From an uncultured Lachnospiraceae bacterium (lineage in GTDB: Bacteria; Bacillota; Clostridia; Lachnospirales; Lachnospiraceae), in assembly GCA_902794095.1 (NCBI GenBank), contig CADBFZ010000003.1:62001-126000 (forward strand): a stretch of DNA of 64,000 nt. Reading direction: 5' to 3'. A model generated the notes under the pieces. It was not told where the DNA came from. It worked only from the letters and a program-made list of their open reading frames with translations, and searched no databases. Position numbers and translations under genes: made by a program. Below are positions 32,534-41,740 of the stretch, piece after piece; the stretch's first letter is position 1, and every line of letters begins with the position of its first letter.

Positions 32534-33862
32534 TCAAGCCTTGGGCTCGATCTTGGTCTTTCCGCCCATGTAAGGCTGAAGAGCCTTGGGAATATTGATG
32601 CTTCCGTCCTCGTTAACATTATTCTCGAGGAAAGCGATAAGTCCTCTGGGAGTAGCAAGTACGGTATTGTTAAGTGTATGAACAAGATAAGTTCCGTTTT
32701 CGCCCTTGGTTCTGATGCCGAGTCTTCTGGCCTGAGCATCTCCGAGGGTAGAGCAGGAACCGACCTCAAAATACTTCTGCTGTCTGGGGCTCCATGCTTC
32801 AACATCGCAGGACTTAACCTTAAGATCTGCAAGGTCTCCGCTGCAGCACTCGAGTGTTCTTACGGGGATATCGAGACTTCTGAAGAATTCAACGGTGTAC
32901 TGCCACATCTTGTTGTACCAGTCCATTGATTCTTCGGGCTTGCAGAGAACTACCATCTCCTGCTTCTCGAACTGATGAACTCTGTAAACACCTCTCTCCT
33001 CGATTCCGTGAGATCCGACTTCTTTTCTGAAGCAGGGTGAATATGAGGTGAGGCACTGAGGGAGTTTGTTCTCATCAATGAGCTGTCCCTGGAATCTTCC
33101 GATCATGGAGTGCTCACTGGTTCCAATAAGATAGAGGTCTTCACCCTCGATCTTATACATCATAGCTTCCATTTCCTTGAAGCTCATAACGCCGGTAACA
33201 ACATTACTTCTGATCATGAAAGGAGGGATACAATAAGTGAATCCCTTATCGATCATGAAATCTCTCGCATAGCTGAGCATTGCGGAGTGAAGCCTTGCAG
33301 CGTCACCGATGAGATAGTAGAATCCGTTTCCGCTGGTACGTCCGGCAGCATCTTTATCAAGTCCTCCTATTCTTTCAAGAATGTCTGCATGATAGGGAAC
33401 TTCAAAAGAAGGAACTACGGGGTCTCCGAATTTCTCGTTTTCTACATTTTCGCTGTCATCCTTACCGATAGGAACGGACTCATCGATGATATTGGGGATG
33501 ACCATCATGATCTTGGTGATCTTCTCACCAAGATCTTCTTCCATCTTCTCGAGCTCTTCAAGTCTCTTGGCACCTGCTTCAACTTCTGCCTTCTTGGCAT
33601 CAACTTCTGCCTTGAGTTTTTCAGCCTCTGCAGTATCTCCGGTGCTCTCAGCTTTCTTCATTCTGCCCATAAGACCGCCGATCTCCTTGGAGACTGCGTT
33701 TCTCTTACTTCTTAAACTGTCACCTTCCTGTTTTGCCTTACGGACCCGGTCGTCAAGTTCCGATACTTCATCAACAAGTGAAAGCTTCTCATCCTGGAAT
33801 TTCTTTTTGATGTTTTCTTTTACAAGATCAGGATTATCTCTTATGAGCTTAATGTCTATCAT
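32534..33862 (-). CDS. serS: Seryl-tRNA synthetase
   Basis: This class II synthetase charges tRNA-Ser (and tRNA-Sec) with serine. The 442-residue length is slightly over the usual 425. The N-terminal coiled-coil arm (about 27-105, LSLVDEVSELDDRVRKAKQEGDSLRSKRNAVSKEIG...) contacts the long variable arm of tRNA. Motif 2 is SPCFRKEVGSHGIEERGVYRVHQFEKQEMV and motif 3 is NNTVLATPRGLIAFLENNVNEDGSINIPKAL, with a TSEHSMIG variant of the serine-binding TSE loop. It lies downstream of the DUF4446 gene in the parA-parB operon. Confidence 0.97.
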   Translation of the reverse strand: MIDIKLIRDNPDLVKENIKKKFQDEKLSLVDEVSELDDRVRKAKQEGDSLRSKRNAVSKEIGGLMGRMKKAESTGDTAEAEKLKAEVDAKKAEVEAGAKRLEELEKMEEDLGEKITKIMMVIPNIIDESVPIGKDDSENVENEKFGDPVVPSFEVPYHADILERIGGLDKDAAGRTSGNGFYYLIGDAARLHSAMLSYARDFMIDKGFTYCIPPFMIRSNVVTGVMSFKEMEAMMYKIEGEDLYLIGTSEHSMIGRFQGQLIDENKLPQCLTSYSPCFRKEVGSHGIEERGVYRVHQFEKQEMVVLCKPEESMDWYNKMWQYTVEFFRSLDIPVRTLECCSGDLADLKVKSCDVEAWSPRQQKYFEVGSCSTLGDAQARRLGIRTKGENGTYLVHTLNNTVLATPRGLIAFLENNVNEDGSINIPKALQPYMGGKTKIEPKA

Positions 33863-33886
33863 TTTATTTTCCTCGCTTAAAGCTTT

Positions 33887-34405
33887 TTATTTTTTTAATG
33901 CTTTGTTCAGTGCTTCGATCTCTTCTGTTCCGAGTTCATGTTCGCACTTTCCTTTTTCTATGACTCTGGTATATACATATCCGCCTTCGGTGGAATATAC
34001 ATTATTGATAAGAACTCCGTTGTCTTCCTCATCGAGGATTACCACTACGGCACTCATCTCACCGCCGAGTTCTTCATAAGCATCGTATCTTACGATACCC
34101 ATTTTCTGATATACACCTTTGAGTCTTCCGAAGATCTTTCTGATGTCGTCGGAATTTCTGGATGAATCTTTGAGGAGCTTTTTGTTATCCTCGATTATCT
34201 GATCGAGTTCCTCTTCAAGACTCTTTCCGTCTTCACCGGATGTAAGAGCATCAATTCTCTCGGAAAGGATTGATATCTGTTTTTTATTTTTGCCATTCAT
34301 TGCGATAAGAATAATTATTGCAAGAAAGCATACACAAAGAACGATAACCCATATTCCGGGATCAAGACTTCCAAGACCGAGCGTACTTAATATACTGCTT
34401 TGCAA
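33887..34405 (-). CDS. DUF4446 family membrane-anchored protein
   Basis: The 172-residue protein has one N-terminal membrane helix (about 17-36) and a cytoplasmic coiled-coil stretch (about 40-80, KKQISILSERIDALTSGEDGKSLEEELDQIIEDN). A compact domain follows with GIVRYDAYEELGGEMSAVVVILDEEDNGVLINNVYSTEGGYVYTRVIEKG, which matches DUF4446. Members commonly sit next to parB in Clostridia, as here (28-base gap), but the function is not established. A link to chromosome segregation or the membrane is suggested only by this neighbourhood. Confidence 0.88.
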   Translation of the reverse strand: MQSSILSTLGLGSLDPGIWVIVLCVCFLAIIILIAMNGKNKKQISILSERIDALTSGEDGKSLEEELDQIIEDNKKLLKDSSRNSDDIRKIFGRLKGVYQKMGIVRYDAYEELGGEMSAVVVILDEEDNGVLINNVYSTEGGYVYTRVIEKGKCEHELGTEEIEALNKALKK

Positions 34406-34433
34406 TGCGGCACCTCCAAATGTGACACTAATG

Positions 34434-35330
34434 TCAGCTTCTTAATTTTGCAGCTATACGATCAAGATCTTCATTATTATAGAATTCGATCGTTACGGTG
34501 CCTGCTCCGTTTCCTTTGCCAGAGATTGAAACCTTGGTTCCGACTGCCATCTTCAGATTCTCCTCCATGTCGTGATAGAAAACCTTAAGTGCTTCATCGG
34601 TAACAGGTCTGGGCTTAACGGGTTTCTTCAATGAGTTGACAAGCTTCTCAACATCACGGACATTGAGTCTCTCATCAATAATTCTCTGAGCAACTTCTTC
34701 CTGCTTCTCGGTATCTTCGATTGCAAGAAGTGCTCTTCCGTGTCCGGCTGAGATCAGATCTTCGATGAGCATTTCCTGAACCTTGTCTGAAAGTTTGAGA
34801 AGTCTGATGGAGTTGGTAATGGCAGATCTGCTCTTTGACAGTGTTTCGGCTATTTCATCCTGAGTAAGATCGTACTCATCGACAAGTCTCTTGAATCCCT
34901 GTGCTTCTTCAATGGGATTGAGATCTTTTCTCTGCATATTCTCGATAAGGGATATTTCGAGGATCTCTTTCTCACTGTAATTTCCTATAATAACAGGAAC
35001 TTCTTTTAATCCGGCAAGCTTGGATGCTCTCCATCTTCTCTCACCGGCGATTATCTCATAATGATCTCCCCTGTCCTGAACAAGAATGGGGCTGATAAGT
35101 CCGTGGATCTTAATTGAATCAGCCAGCTCCTGAAGAGCATCCTCATCGAATTTTCTTCTGGGCTGTTTTCTGTTGGGTTCAACCTTATTGATGCTCACCA
35201 TGGTACGGGAATCATCACTTTCGGTTTTTGATTTTTCCCTTGCGGCCTTGGTATTTTCTTCAGCCGTATCATTTTTCACCACATTGGGTATCAGTGCATC
35301 AAGTCCCTTGCCAAGTCCCTTCTTTGCCAT
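34434..35330 (-). CDS. parB: ParB/Spo0J chromosome partitioning protein
   Basis: ParB is the CTP-dependent DNA clamp that loads at parS and spreads to organise the origin region. The 298-residue protein begins [16 protein letters not shown] and has the ParB N-domain with [35 protein letters not shown]-like sequence. It also has the CTP/arginine-patch motif [12 protein letters not shown] and the HTH region [24 protein letters not shown], with a C-terminal dimer domain. GGAGGG five bases upstream fixes the ATG at 35330; an in-frame TTG farther upstream lies inside that site. Two perfect parS sites are about 1.3 kb upstream of the gene. Confidence 0.97.
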   Translation of the reverse strand: [298 protein letters not shown]

Positions 35331-35371
35331 TTTTCCCTCCAAAAAACAAATAATTATAACACTTGATATCT

Positions 35372-36142
35372 TTACTCGCCTGCGAGCATTGAATCGACTT
35401 CTTTAGCGAGGTTCATATAAGCAACTGCCCCGCTGCATTTAGGATCATATACGGTAATGGGCTGCTCGAATGAAGGAGCTTCCGATAACCTTATATTTCT
35501 GGGAATCTTTGCTTCGAATGTATGATACTTAACGGTATTTCTAACGCTGTCTACAACATCGTTGGAAAGAACGGTTCTTCCGTCATACATTGTGAAGAGG
35601 ATTCCGGTAAGATCAAGTGTGGGATTCATTCTGCTTCTGACCAGGTTGATGGTTTCGATAACCTGACCGAGACCTTCAAGTGCAAGGTACTCACACTGAA
35701 CCGGAACGATTACTCCGGTTGCTGCTGCCATGGAGTTTACGGTAGTAAGACTTATGGCAGGAGGACAATCTATGAAAATATAATCGTATTCGTCTTTTAC
35801 AAAATCAAGTTCTCTTCTGAGGATGAGATTAGCCTTATCCTTACCGGCCATCTCGATCTCAACTGCGCCAAGATTTACATTGGCAGGAACTATCGATACG
35901 TTTTTAGCAACGTCTTTAATGATTGCTTCGGACAGAGTGCACTCCTCCAGCATTACTTCATAGATGGTATTTTCTACTTCGTTCTTATTAACTCCGAAGC
36001 TGCTGGATGAATTTCCCTGAGGGTCCATGTCTATAACAAGGACTTTTTTACCGAGCTCACCGAGTGATGCTGAGAGATTTACTGTGGTGCAGGTCTTTCC
36101 GACACCACCTTTTTGGTTGGCAATTGCTAAAATTCTATTCAT
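35372..36142 (-). CDS. parA: ParA/Soj chromosome partitioning ATPase
   Basis: This 256-residue Walker-type ATPase (deviant Walker A KGGVGKTCTT near 11-20) moves or regulates ParB-parS complexes; in B. subtilis Soj also controls DnaA. Also visible are VLVIDMDPQGNSSSSFG, YIFIDCPPAISLTTVNSMAA and the end VTVYDPKCSGAVAYMNLAKEV. It lies 41 bases before parB, in the standard soj-spo0J order. A degenerate parS lies about 50 bases upstream of the start, which could tie its expression to ParB. Confidence 0.97.
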   Translation of the reverse strand: MNRILAIANQKGGVGKTCTTVNLSASLGELGKKVLVIDMDPQGNSSSSFGVNKNEVENTIYEVMLEECTLSEAIIKDVAKNVSIVPANVNLGAVEIEMAGKDKANLILRRELDFVKDEYDYIFIDCPPAISLTTVNSMAAATGVIVPVQCEYLALEGLGQVIETINLVRSRMNPTLDLTGILFTMYDGRTVLSNDVVDSVRNTVKYHTFEAKIPRNIRLSEAPSFEQPITVYDPKCSGAVAYMNLAKEVDSMLAGE

Positions 36143-36189
36143 ATTTACCCCTTTTTTATAATGCGGACAGTGGTTATTATATCACGAAT

Positions 36190-36205
36190 TGTTCCACGTG
36201 AAAAA
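36190..36205. promoter_or_regulatory. Degenerate parS-like site
   Basis: TGTTCCACGTGAAAAA differs from the parS consensus TGTTTCACGTGAAACA at two positions. It is in the parA upstream region. Confidence 0.5.
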
Positions 36206-36284
36206 TTATTCGTAGTTTTTTAACATACTATTTCTTCAATAAAAGGATATCGGCTTATTATATATTTTCAGGAATGGCTGCTTA

Positions 36285-36557
36285 TTAAAATATCAGTCCC
36301 AGAATCATAAGAATGATAAAGAATATTAACCAGGAAAATCCTAAAATAAATATTGGTTTAGTTGATGACATAACCAAATCTATCCAGGGATTCTCCTTAA
36401 TCCTATTTATTATGTCCCCTTTTTCTTCCGGAGTCCTGTTTTGACGCTTTTTCTTTGCAGGCCGTTCAATATTTTCATTGTAACCAAACCATGTACCACA
36501 ATAGGGACAGGCTGATGAATTATTTTTTATTCTCTTCCCGCAACAGGAACATTTCAT
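36285..36557 (-). CDS. Small zinc-ribbon membrane protein
   Basis: This 90-residue protein starts with a double CxxC zinc ribbon (MKCSCCGKRIKNNSSACPYCGTWFG). A basic linker (PAKKKRQNRTPEEKG) follows, and one C-terminal hydrophobic segment of about 23 residues (KPIFILGFSWLIFFIILMILGLIF). It is probably tail-anchored with the ribbon in the cytoplasm. It lies between the two perfect parS sites and parA, on the same strand. Function unknown; AT-rich codon use resembles the neighbouring rsmG and mnmG region. Confidence 0.8.
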   Translation of the reverse strand: MKCSCCGKRIKNNSSACPYCGTWFGYNENIERPAKKKRQNRTPEEKGDIINRIKENPWIDLVMSSTKPIFILGFSWLIFFIILMILGLIF

Positions 36558-36629
36558 TATTTAATATCTCAATATATTGTGGTAATAAAAAATGGTATTG
36601 TGAAACCTTTTTAAGAAACCACTACTAAT

Positions 36630-36645
36630 TGTTTCACGTGAAACA
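36630..36645. promoter_or_regulatory. parS site 1
   Basis: A perfect match to the 16-bp palindrome TGTTTCACGTGAAACA bound by ParB. Confidence 0.95.
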
Positions 36646-36667
36646 TAAAAACCCAAAATATAGAAAA

Positions 36668-36683
36668 TGTTTCACGTGAAACA
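36668..36683. promoter_or_regulatory. parS site 2
   Basis: A second perfect TGTTTCACGTGAAACA, whose centre is 38 bases from that of site 1, which puts the two on nearly opposite helical faces (about 3.6 turns). Confidence 0.95.
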
Positions 36684-36752
36684 TAAGAATCTAGTATATG
36701 GGTAAAATGATTCTATCCTAAAAACAATATATAGTGCTGATATATATATCTA

Positions 36753-37469
36753 TCACAAAGGTTTCTTGGAAGGAGTTCCGGGTTTTCTCGGATATGTATT
36801 TGGACAGGAAGAATCTTTAGATATAATGATCAAGTCTCTTACCATATCACTATCAGGTAATGTAAATGTATCTTCTTTAACAAGAGAAGATTTCAAAACT
36901 GTTAAAGCATGAGCAGCAGATTCAAGTTCAATATTTCCCTTATCGGATTTATAAGCAATAAATCTACCACCATTTTTTACGAAGGGTAAACAGAATTCAC
37001 AAAGAACAGGTAGGTTTGCCACTGCACGGGAAACACATAGATCATACTGTTCTCTCATGGACGAAATATGTCCTGCCTCTTCGGCACGACCATGATATGT
37101 TGATATATCAGAAAGACCCAGTGTAGAGATAACCTCATCCAAGAATGTAAGTCTCTTCTGAAGAGAGTCGAACAAGGTAATCTTCAGCTCCGGAAAAATA
37201 ATCTTTAGAACCATTCCGGGGAAGCCTGCTCCTGTACCAACATCAATAAGAGATTTTTTTCCTGACATATCTATATCTCTTATGATTGTAACCGAATCAA
37301 TATAATGCTTGATAAGTACATCATCGAATTCGGTGATAGCAGTAAGATTAAGAGACTTATTGGTCTCTATCATCATCTCATAATATGTATCAAGCTGCTT
37401 TATCTGATCATCGGATACAGTAACTCCATACTGAGATAAATATGAAATTAATTTAGAATAATCATGCAT
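36753..37469 (-). CDS. rsmG: 16S rRNA (guanine-527-N7)-methyltransferase RsmG
   Basis: RsmG methylates N7 of G527 of 16S rRNA with SAM; loss gives low-level streptomycin resistance in other bacteria. The protein (about 238 aa) has LIKHYIDSVTIIRDI, the SAM-binding SLIDVGTGAGFPGMVLKIIFP (near 70-90), and DLCVSRAVANLPVLCEFCLPFVKNGGRFIAYKS. The start is either the ATG at 37469 or an in-frame GTG 15 bases upstream; neither has a clear Shine-Dalgarno. It follows mnmG with a short gap, in the common mnmE-mnmG-rsmG order beside parA-parB. Confidence 0.95.
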   Translation of the reverse strand: MHDYSKLISYLSQYGVTVSDDQIKQLDTYYEMMIETNKSLNLTAITEFDDVLIKHYIDSVTIIRDIDMSGKKSLIDVGTGAGFPGMVLKIIFPELKITLFDSLQKRLTFLDEVISTLGLSDISTYHGRAEEAGHISSMREQYDLCVSRAVANLPVLCEFCLPFVKNGGRFIAYKSDKGNIELESAAHALTVLKSSLVKEDTFTLPDSDMVRDLIIISKDSSCPNTYPRKPGTPSKKPL

Positions 37470-37491
37470 AGAATTATGACACACGTGTCAT

Positions 37492-39432
37492 TTAATTATT
37501 GATAAGATTTTTTCTGTTAAGCTTCTCAAGGTAAACTAAAAGTACTGAAATATCAGCAGGAGAAACACCTGATATTCTGGATGCCTGTCCCACCGAAACA
37601 GGTCTGAATTCTTTGAGATGCTGACGAGCCTCCAAACGAAGTGAAGGTACATCATCATAATCAATATCTTCAGGAATCATTTTTACTTCAAGTCTTTCCT
37701 GTTCCCTAACCTGTTTTTCCTGACGCTTTATATAACCTTCATATCTGATCTCTATCTGAACCTGCTCGATTACATCCGAAGGAAGTTCAGGTCTTTCCGG
37801 ATCCAAAGGTTTTAACAACTCATAATTAAGTTCGGGTCTGCACAAAAGTGATGCAAGTGATGTTGCTGTAGAAAGTGGTGATGAACCGAGGGATTCAAGA
37901 TAAGAACATACATCCTTACCTGCACCGAGCATGATTTCTTTAAGTCTTTCAATCTCGGTATTGATCATCTCCTGTTTCTTCAGAACACCTGAATAAACTT
38001 CATCAGAAACAAGACCTACTTTATGTCCATACTTTCTGAGTCTGAGATCAGCATTGTCCTGTCTTAAGAGCAATCTGTACTCAGCTCTTGAAGTCATCAT
38101 TCTGTAAGGCTCACGATTATCTTTGGTAACAAGATCGTCGATAAGAACTCCGATGTAAGATTCACTTCTCTTAAGAACAAGGAATTCTTTTCCGAGGATT
38201 TCCATTGCAGCATTTACACCTGCAACAAAACCCTGAACAGCAGCTTCTTCATAACCGCTGCTTCCGTTAAACTGACCTCCGGCAAAAAGTCCTTTGATCA
38301 TTTTAAATTCCAGATGAGGATATAAGTCCTTTGCATTGATGCAATCATATTCGATAGCATAAGCATTTCTGACTATCTTACAATTCTCAAGACCGGGAAC
38401 GGTTCTGTACATTGCAAGCTGTACATCTTCGGGAAGTGAAGAACTCATTCCGTCGACATACATCTCATCCGTATATAAACCTTCAGGCTCTATGAAAACC
38501 TGATGTGATTCTTTCTCTGCAAATTTTACAACCTTGTCTTCAATAGAAGGACAATATCTGGGACCGGTACCTTCAATGATTCCGGCATAGATCGGAGACC
38601 TGTCAAGATTGGCTCTGATAATATCATGTGTTTTCTGATTAGTATGTGTGAGCCAGCATGACACCTGTTCTTTTTGGATGGAATCCGGATCAGTTGAAAA
38701 AGAAAACGGAACTATCCTCTCGTCACCCTTCTGCTCTTCCATCTTGGAAAAATCAATTGTTTTTCCATCCATTCTGGCAGGGGTTCCTGTTTTAAATCTT
38801 CGTAAATTAATTCCTGCTGCTCTGAGTGAATCAGAAAGATGAGTTGCTGCCTGTAAACCGTTAGGTCCGGTATAAACAATTGACTCACCTGTAAGACATC
38901 TGGAATTTAAATATACTCCGGTACATAAAACAACAGCTTTGGCGTGATATACTGCGCCGGTCTGTGTCTTAACTCCGGTTACTCTTTTCTCAAAAGTTCC
39001 TTCTTTTGACTCCGAAGGAATCTCCTCCCATAAAAGCTCGCAGACTTCTGCCTGCTTGATGGTAAGGTGTTCCTGGGATTCAAGAACTTTTCTCATCTCT
39101 ACGGAATAATCTTTTTTATCCGCCTGAGCTCTGAGTGAATGAACCGCAGGACCCTTGGATGTATTAAGCATCTTGCTCTGGATAAAAGTCTTATCGATAT
39201 TTTTACCCATCTCTCCGCCGAGTGCGTCGAGTTCTCTTACAAGATGTCCTTTGGATGATCCTCCGATATTGGGATTACAAGGCATAAGAGCAATGCTGTC
39301 CACACTTACGGTGAAGACAACAGTCTCAAGACCGAGTCTGCTGCAGGCAAGTGCGGCTTCACATCCCGCATGACCTGCGCCTACTACGGCAACATCCATC
39401 TCAAATTCTACTCCGGTACATTTCAGATCCAT
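37492..39432 (-). CDS. mnmG: tRNA uridine-5-carboxymethylaminomethyl modification protein MnmG (GidA)
   Basis: This FAD enzyme works with MnmE to build cmnm5U at the wobble position of several tRNAs. The 646-residue protein opens with the dinucleotide motif [16 protein letters not shown] and has [25 protein letters not shown]. It also has [55 protein letters not shown] and [19 protein letters not shown], all hallmarks. I set the start at the ATG at 39430-39432, one base after the mnmE stop (TAAAATG), which gives a usual N-terminus. Longer in-frame starts would overlap mnmE. Translational coupling to mnmE is likely. Confidence 0.96.
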   Translation of the reverse strand: MDLKCTGVEFEMDVAVVGAGHAGCEAALACSRLGLETVVFTVSVDSIALMPCNPNIGGSSKGHLVRELDALGGEMGKNIDKTFIQSKMLNTSKGPAVHSLRAQADKKDYSVEMRKVLESQEHLTIKQAEVCELLWEEIPSESKEGTFEKRVTGVKTQTGAVYHAKAVVLCTGVYLNSRCLTGESIVYTGPNGLQAATHLSDSLRAAGINLRRFKTGTPARMDGKTIDFSKMEEQKGDERIVPFSFSTDPDSIQKEQVSCWLTHTNQKTHDIIRANLDRSPIYAGIIEGTGPRYCPSIEDKVVKFAEKESHQVFIEPEGLYTDEMYVDGMSSSLPEDVQLAMYRTVPGLENCKIVRNAYAIEYDCINAKDLYPHLEFKMIKGLFAGGQFNGSSGYEEAAVQGFVAGVNAAMEILGKEFLVLKRSESYIGVLIDDLVTKDNREPYRMMTSRAEYRLLLRQDNADLRLRKYGHKVGLVSDEVYSGVLKKQEMINTEIERLKEIMLGAGKDVCSYLESLGSSPLSTATSLASLLCRPELNYELLKPLDPERPELPSDVIEQVQIEIRYEGYIKRQEKQVREQERLEVKMIPEDIDYDDVPSLRLEARQHLKEFRPVSVGQASRISGVSPADISVLLVYLEKLNRKNLINN

Positions 39433-39433
39433 T

Positions 39434-40873
39434 TTATTTGCCCATACAGAATTTGGAGAAGATCTCATTGGCAAGATCATCACCGATCTCTTCTCCGATT
39501 ATAAGTCCGAGAGATCTGTATGCGTCATACAGATCAACAGTATAAATATCAGTCTCCATGCCGGATGAAATACACTCAAGTACATTACCCAGTGAAACAT
39601 CCGCCTGCATTAAAAGCTCTTTGTGTCTGAGTCCTGTTATAACTACTTCGGATGATGTAGATATTTCTCCGGACATAAAAAGTTTTTTAACGCATCTCTT
39701 AAGATCTTCAAGTCCCTGTCCGCCTGATGCAGACATTACGATACAAGGATATCTGTCAAAAAATTCTTCTTCGGAAAGATTCTGAAGAGAAGCATCAGCA
39801 GAATATCTGAAATGCTCATAAATATCCTTAGGTTTTATCTTAAGAATCTTATCTGCTTTGTTTAGAATGATAATACATTTTCCGGTATATACGGATGAAA
39901 AGATTTCCATGTCATCCGTGGTCAAAAGCTCTGAAGCATCTATCATAAACAAAACAAGATCTGCTCCCGATGCGGCATCCATGGCCTTTTTGGTTCCGAT
40001 ACTTTCAATCGGATCATCGGTCTTTCTGATTCCTGCTGTATCCGTAAGCTTAAGTAAGATCTCATCAAGTCTTACATACTCTTCTATGGTATCTCTGGTT
40101 GTTCCCGGAATATCCGAAACAATGGCTCTGTCCTGACCTGTGAGCAAATTAAGAAGCGAAGATTTTCCTGAATTGGGACAACCTGCGATACAGGTATTGA
40201 TTCCCTCTCTTACAAATCTTCCCGAATCATAAGAATTAATAAGCTTCTTTATTTCTCCGGATACTTCATGAACCACTTCTTCAATATGTTCATCATATCC
40301 TGTCAGATCATAATGCTCGGGATCGTCTATTGCAGATTCGATATATGCTGTCTCATACAAAAGCTTTGCCCTGAGATCTTTGATGACTCCCGATACTCTT
40401 CCGGACATCTGATCTCTGGATGCTCTGAGAGCCGCTTCAGATCTGGATGAAATTACATCCATTACAGCTTCGGCTTGAGCAAGATCCATTTTTCCGTTTA
40501 AAAAAGCTCTTCTTGTAAACTCTCCGGGCATTGCATGAACAGCACCGTTTTTAACTACAAGATCGAGAACTTTTTTAAGCAGAAAAACACCGCCGTGACA
40601 CTGAATCTCTACAATATCTTCACCTGTATATGAATGAGGAGCCTTATAAAGTAAAGCTATACATTCATCAATTGTTTCTTCTCCATCCTTAACATACAAA
40701 TGTCTGAAAGAAGAAGCCTGCATGGAATCAATCACCTTTTCTCCTTTTGCATCAAAAAGAATATTTGTGCAAACAGAAACAGCATCAGGTCCGCTGACTC
40801 TGATGATACCGATTCCCGATTCCGACAAAGCGGTGGAAATAGCTGCAATTGTAGATGAAGTAACTTCCGACAT
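39434..40873 (-). CDS. mnmE: tRNA modification GTPase MnmE (TrmE)
   Basis: MnmE is the GTPase partner of MnmG. The 479-residue protein has an N-terminal folate-binding domain ([26 protein letters not shown]) and a helical domain. The inserted G domain has G1 [14 protein letters not shown] (about 227-240), G2 around GTTRDT, G3 DTAGIR and G4 NKAD, and the C-terminal FCMGK carries the catalytic Cys. It ends one base before mnmG. Confidence 0.97.
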   Translation of the reverse strand: MSEVTSSTIAAISTALSESGIGIIRVSGPDAVSVCTNILFDAKGEKVIDSMQASSFRHLYVKDGEETIDECIALLYKAPHSYTGEDIVEIQCHGGVFLLKKVLDLVVKNGAVHAMPGEFTRRAFLNGKMDLAQAEAVMDVISSRSEAALRASRDQMSGRVSGVIKDLRAKLLYETAYIESAIDDPEHYDLTGYDEHIEEVVHEVSGEIKKLINSYDSGRFVREGINTCIAGCPNSGKSSLLNLLTGQDRAIVSDIPGTTRDTIEEYVRLDEILLKLTDTAGIRKTDDPIESIGTKKAMDAASGADLVLFMIDASELLTTDDMEIFSSVYTGKCIIILNKADKILKIKPKDIYEHFRYSADASLQNLSEEEFFDRYPCIVMSASGGQGLEDLKRCVKKLFMSGEISTSSEVVITGLRHKELLMQADVSLGNVLECISSGMETDIYTVDLYDAYRSLGLIIGEEIGDDLANEIFSKFCMGK

Positions 40874-40880
40874 ATTTTAT

Positions 40881-40911
40881 AAAAAGGGCCAAGGCAGATG
40901 CCATGGCCCTG
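40881..40911 (-). terminator. Terminator between jag and mnmE
   Basis: AGGGCCA and TGGCCCT arms, with an inner GGCA/TGCC pairing, form a hairpin followed on the minus strand by five T. It lies 20 bases past the jag stop and directly before the mnmE start. Confidence 0.82.
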
Positions 40912-40930
40912 TAGGGTTAAATCTTACAGA

Positions 40931-41728
40931 TCAATATCTTCTGCCTCTGCGTCCGTTATAACGACCGCGATCTCCGGTAGGCTTTACGCCTTCTTTGAGA
41001 GCAACAACGATGTGTCTGTTTGAACCTTCTCCCTCACTGTAGGTATATACATAATCATTATCCTGAAGTGCGGAATGAATTATTCTTCTCTCATAAGGAT
41101 TCATTGACTCAAGCTCATAAGGACGGCCTGTTCTCTTAACCTTGGAAGAAACATTCTTTGCAAGATTCTCAAGAGTTGCTCTTCTTCTCTCTCTGTAATC
41201 CTCGGTATCAACCTTTACTCTGATGTACTGCTCGCTGTCCTTGTTAACAACAAGACTTACAAGATACTGAAGTGAATCAAGGGTTGCTCCTCTTTTTCCG
41301 ATAAGGATTCCCATATCACTTCCGAGAAGTTCGATATCAAGTGCATTCTCTGAAAGTTCAAATGAAGTCTTAATCTGAGCTTCAAGCTCCATAGCCTTGA
41401 AAACATCCTCAAGGAACTTAACTGCTACCCCTTCATACTTTGCAGGATCTGAAACGGGAACGATCTTTTCTGATTCGTTCTTTTTTGCAGGAGCTTCATC
41501 AGCCTTAACTTCAGATTTGGTCTCTTCTGCCTTAACTTCCTCAGCAGGTACTTCGTCGGATTTGATACGAGCTTTGATTACTGCGTTTTTGGAACCGAGT
41601 CCGAGAAATCCTGAAGAACCTTCGGAAACAACTACATAATCAAGTCTGTCACTGGTAACACCAAGATCCTGGCAAGCATCAGTGATCAGATCGTTAACAG
41701 ACTTACCTGTGTATTCTTTGTAATCCAT
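40931..41728 (-). CDS. jag: Jag / KhpB-type RNA-binding protein (Jag_N-KH-R3H)
   Basis: The 265-residue protein has an N-terminal Jag_N domain (YKEYTGKSVNDLITDACQDLGVTSDRLDYVVVSEGSSGFLGLGSKNAVIKA). A Lys/Glu/Ala-rich linker follows (about 58-95, EEVKAEETKSEVKADEAPAKKNESEK). Then come a KH domain with GILIGKRGATLDSLQYLVS and an R3H domain (YRERRRATLENLAKN...PMNPYERRIIHSALQ). In B. subtilis and pneumococcus (KhpB/EloR) it helps control cell elongation by RNA binding. It follows yidC by 12 bases, the usual order. Confidence 0.95.
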   Translation of the reverse strand: MDYKEYTGKSVNDLITDACQDLGVTSDRLDYVVVSEGSSGFLGLGSKNAVIKARIKSDEVPAEEVKAEETKSEVKADEAPAKKNESEKIVPVSDPAKYEGVAVKFLEDVFKAMELEAQIKTSFELSENALDIELLGSDMGILIGKRGATLDSLQYLVSLVVNKDSEQYIRVKVDTEDYRERRRATLENLAKNVSSKVKRTGRPYELESMNPYERRIIHSALQDNDYVYTYSEGEGSNRHIVVALKEGVKPTGDRGRYNGRRGRRY

Positions 41729-41740
41729 CTATATGTGACC

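Noticed and set aside
37476-37490. ACACGTGT palindrome between rsmG and mnmG as a possible parS
   Set aside because: Only the central CACGTG is shared with the parS consensus; the flanks do not match, so it is not called.
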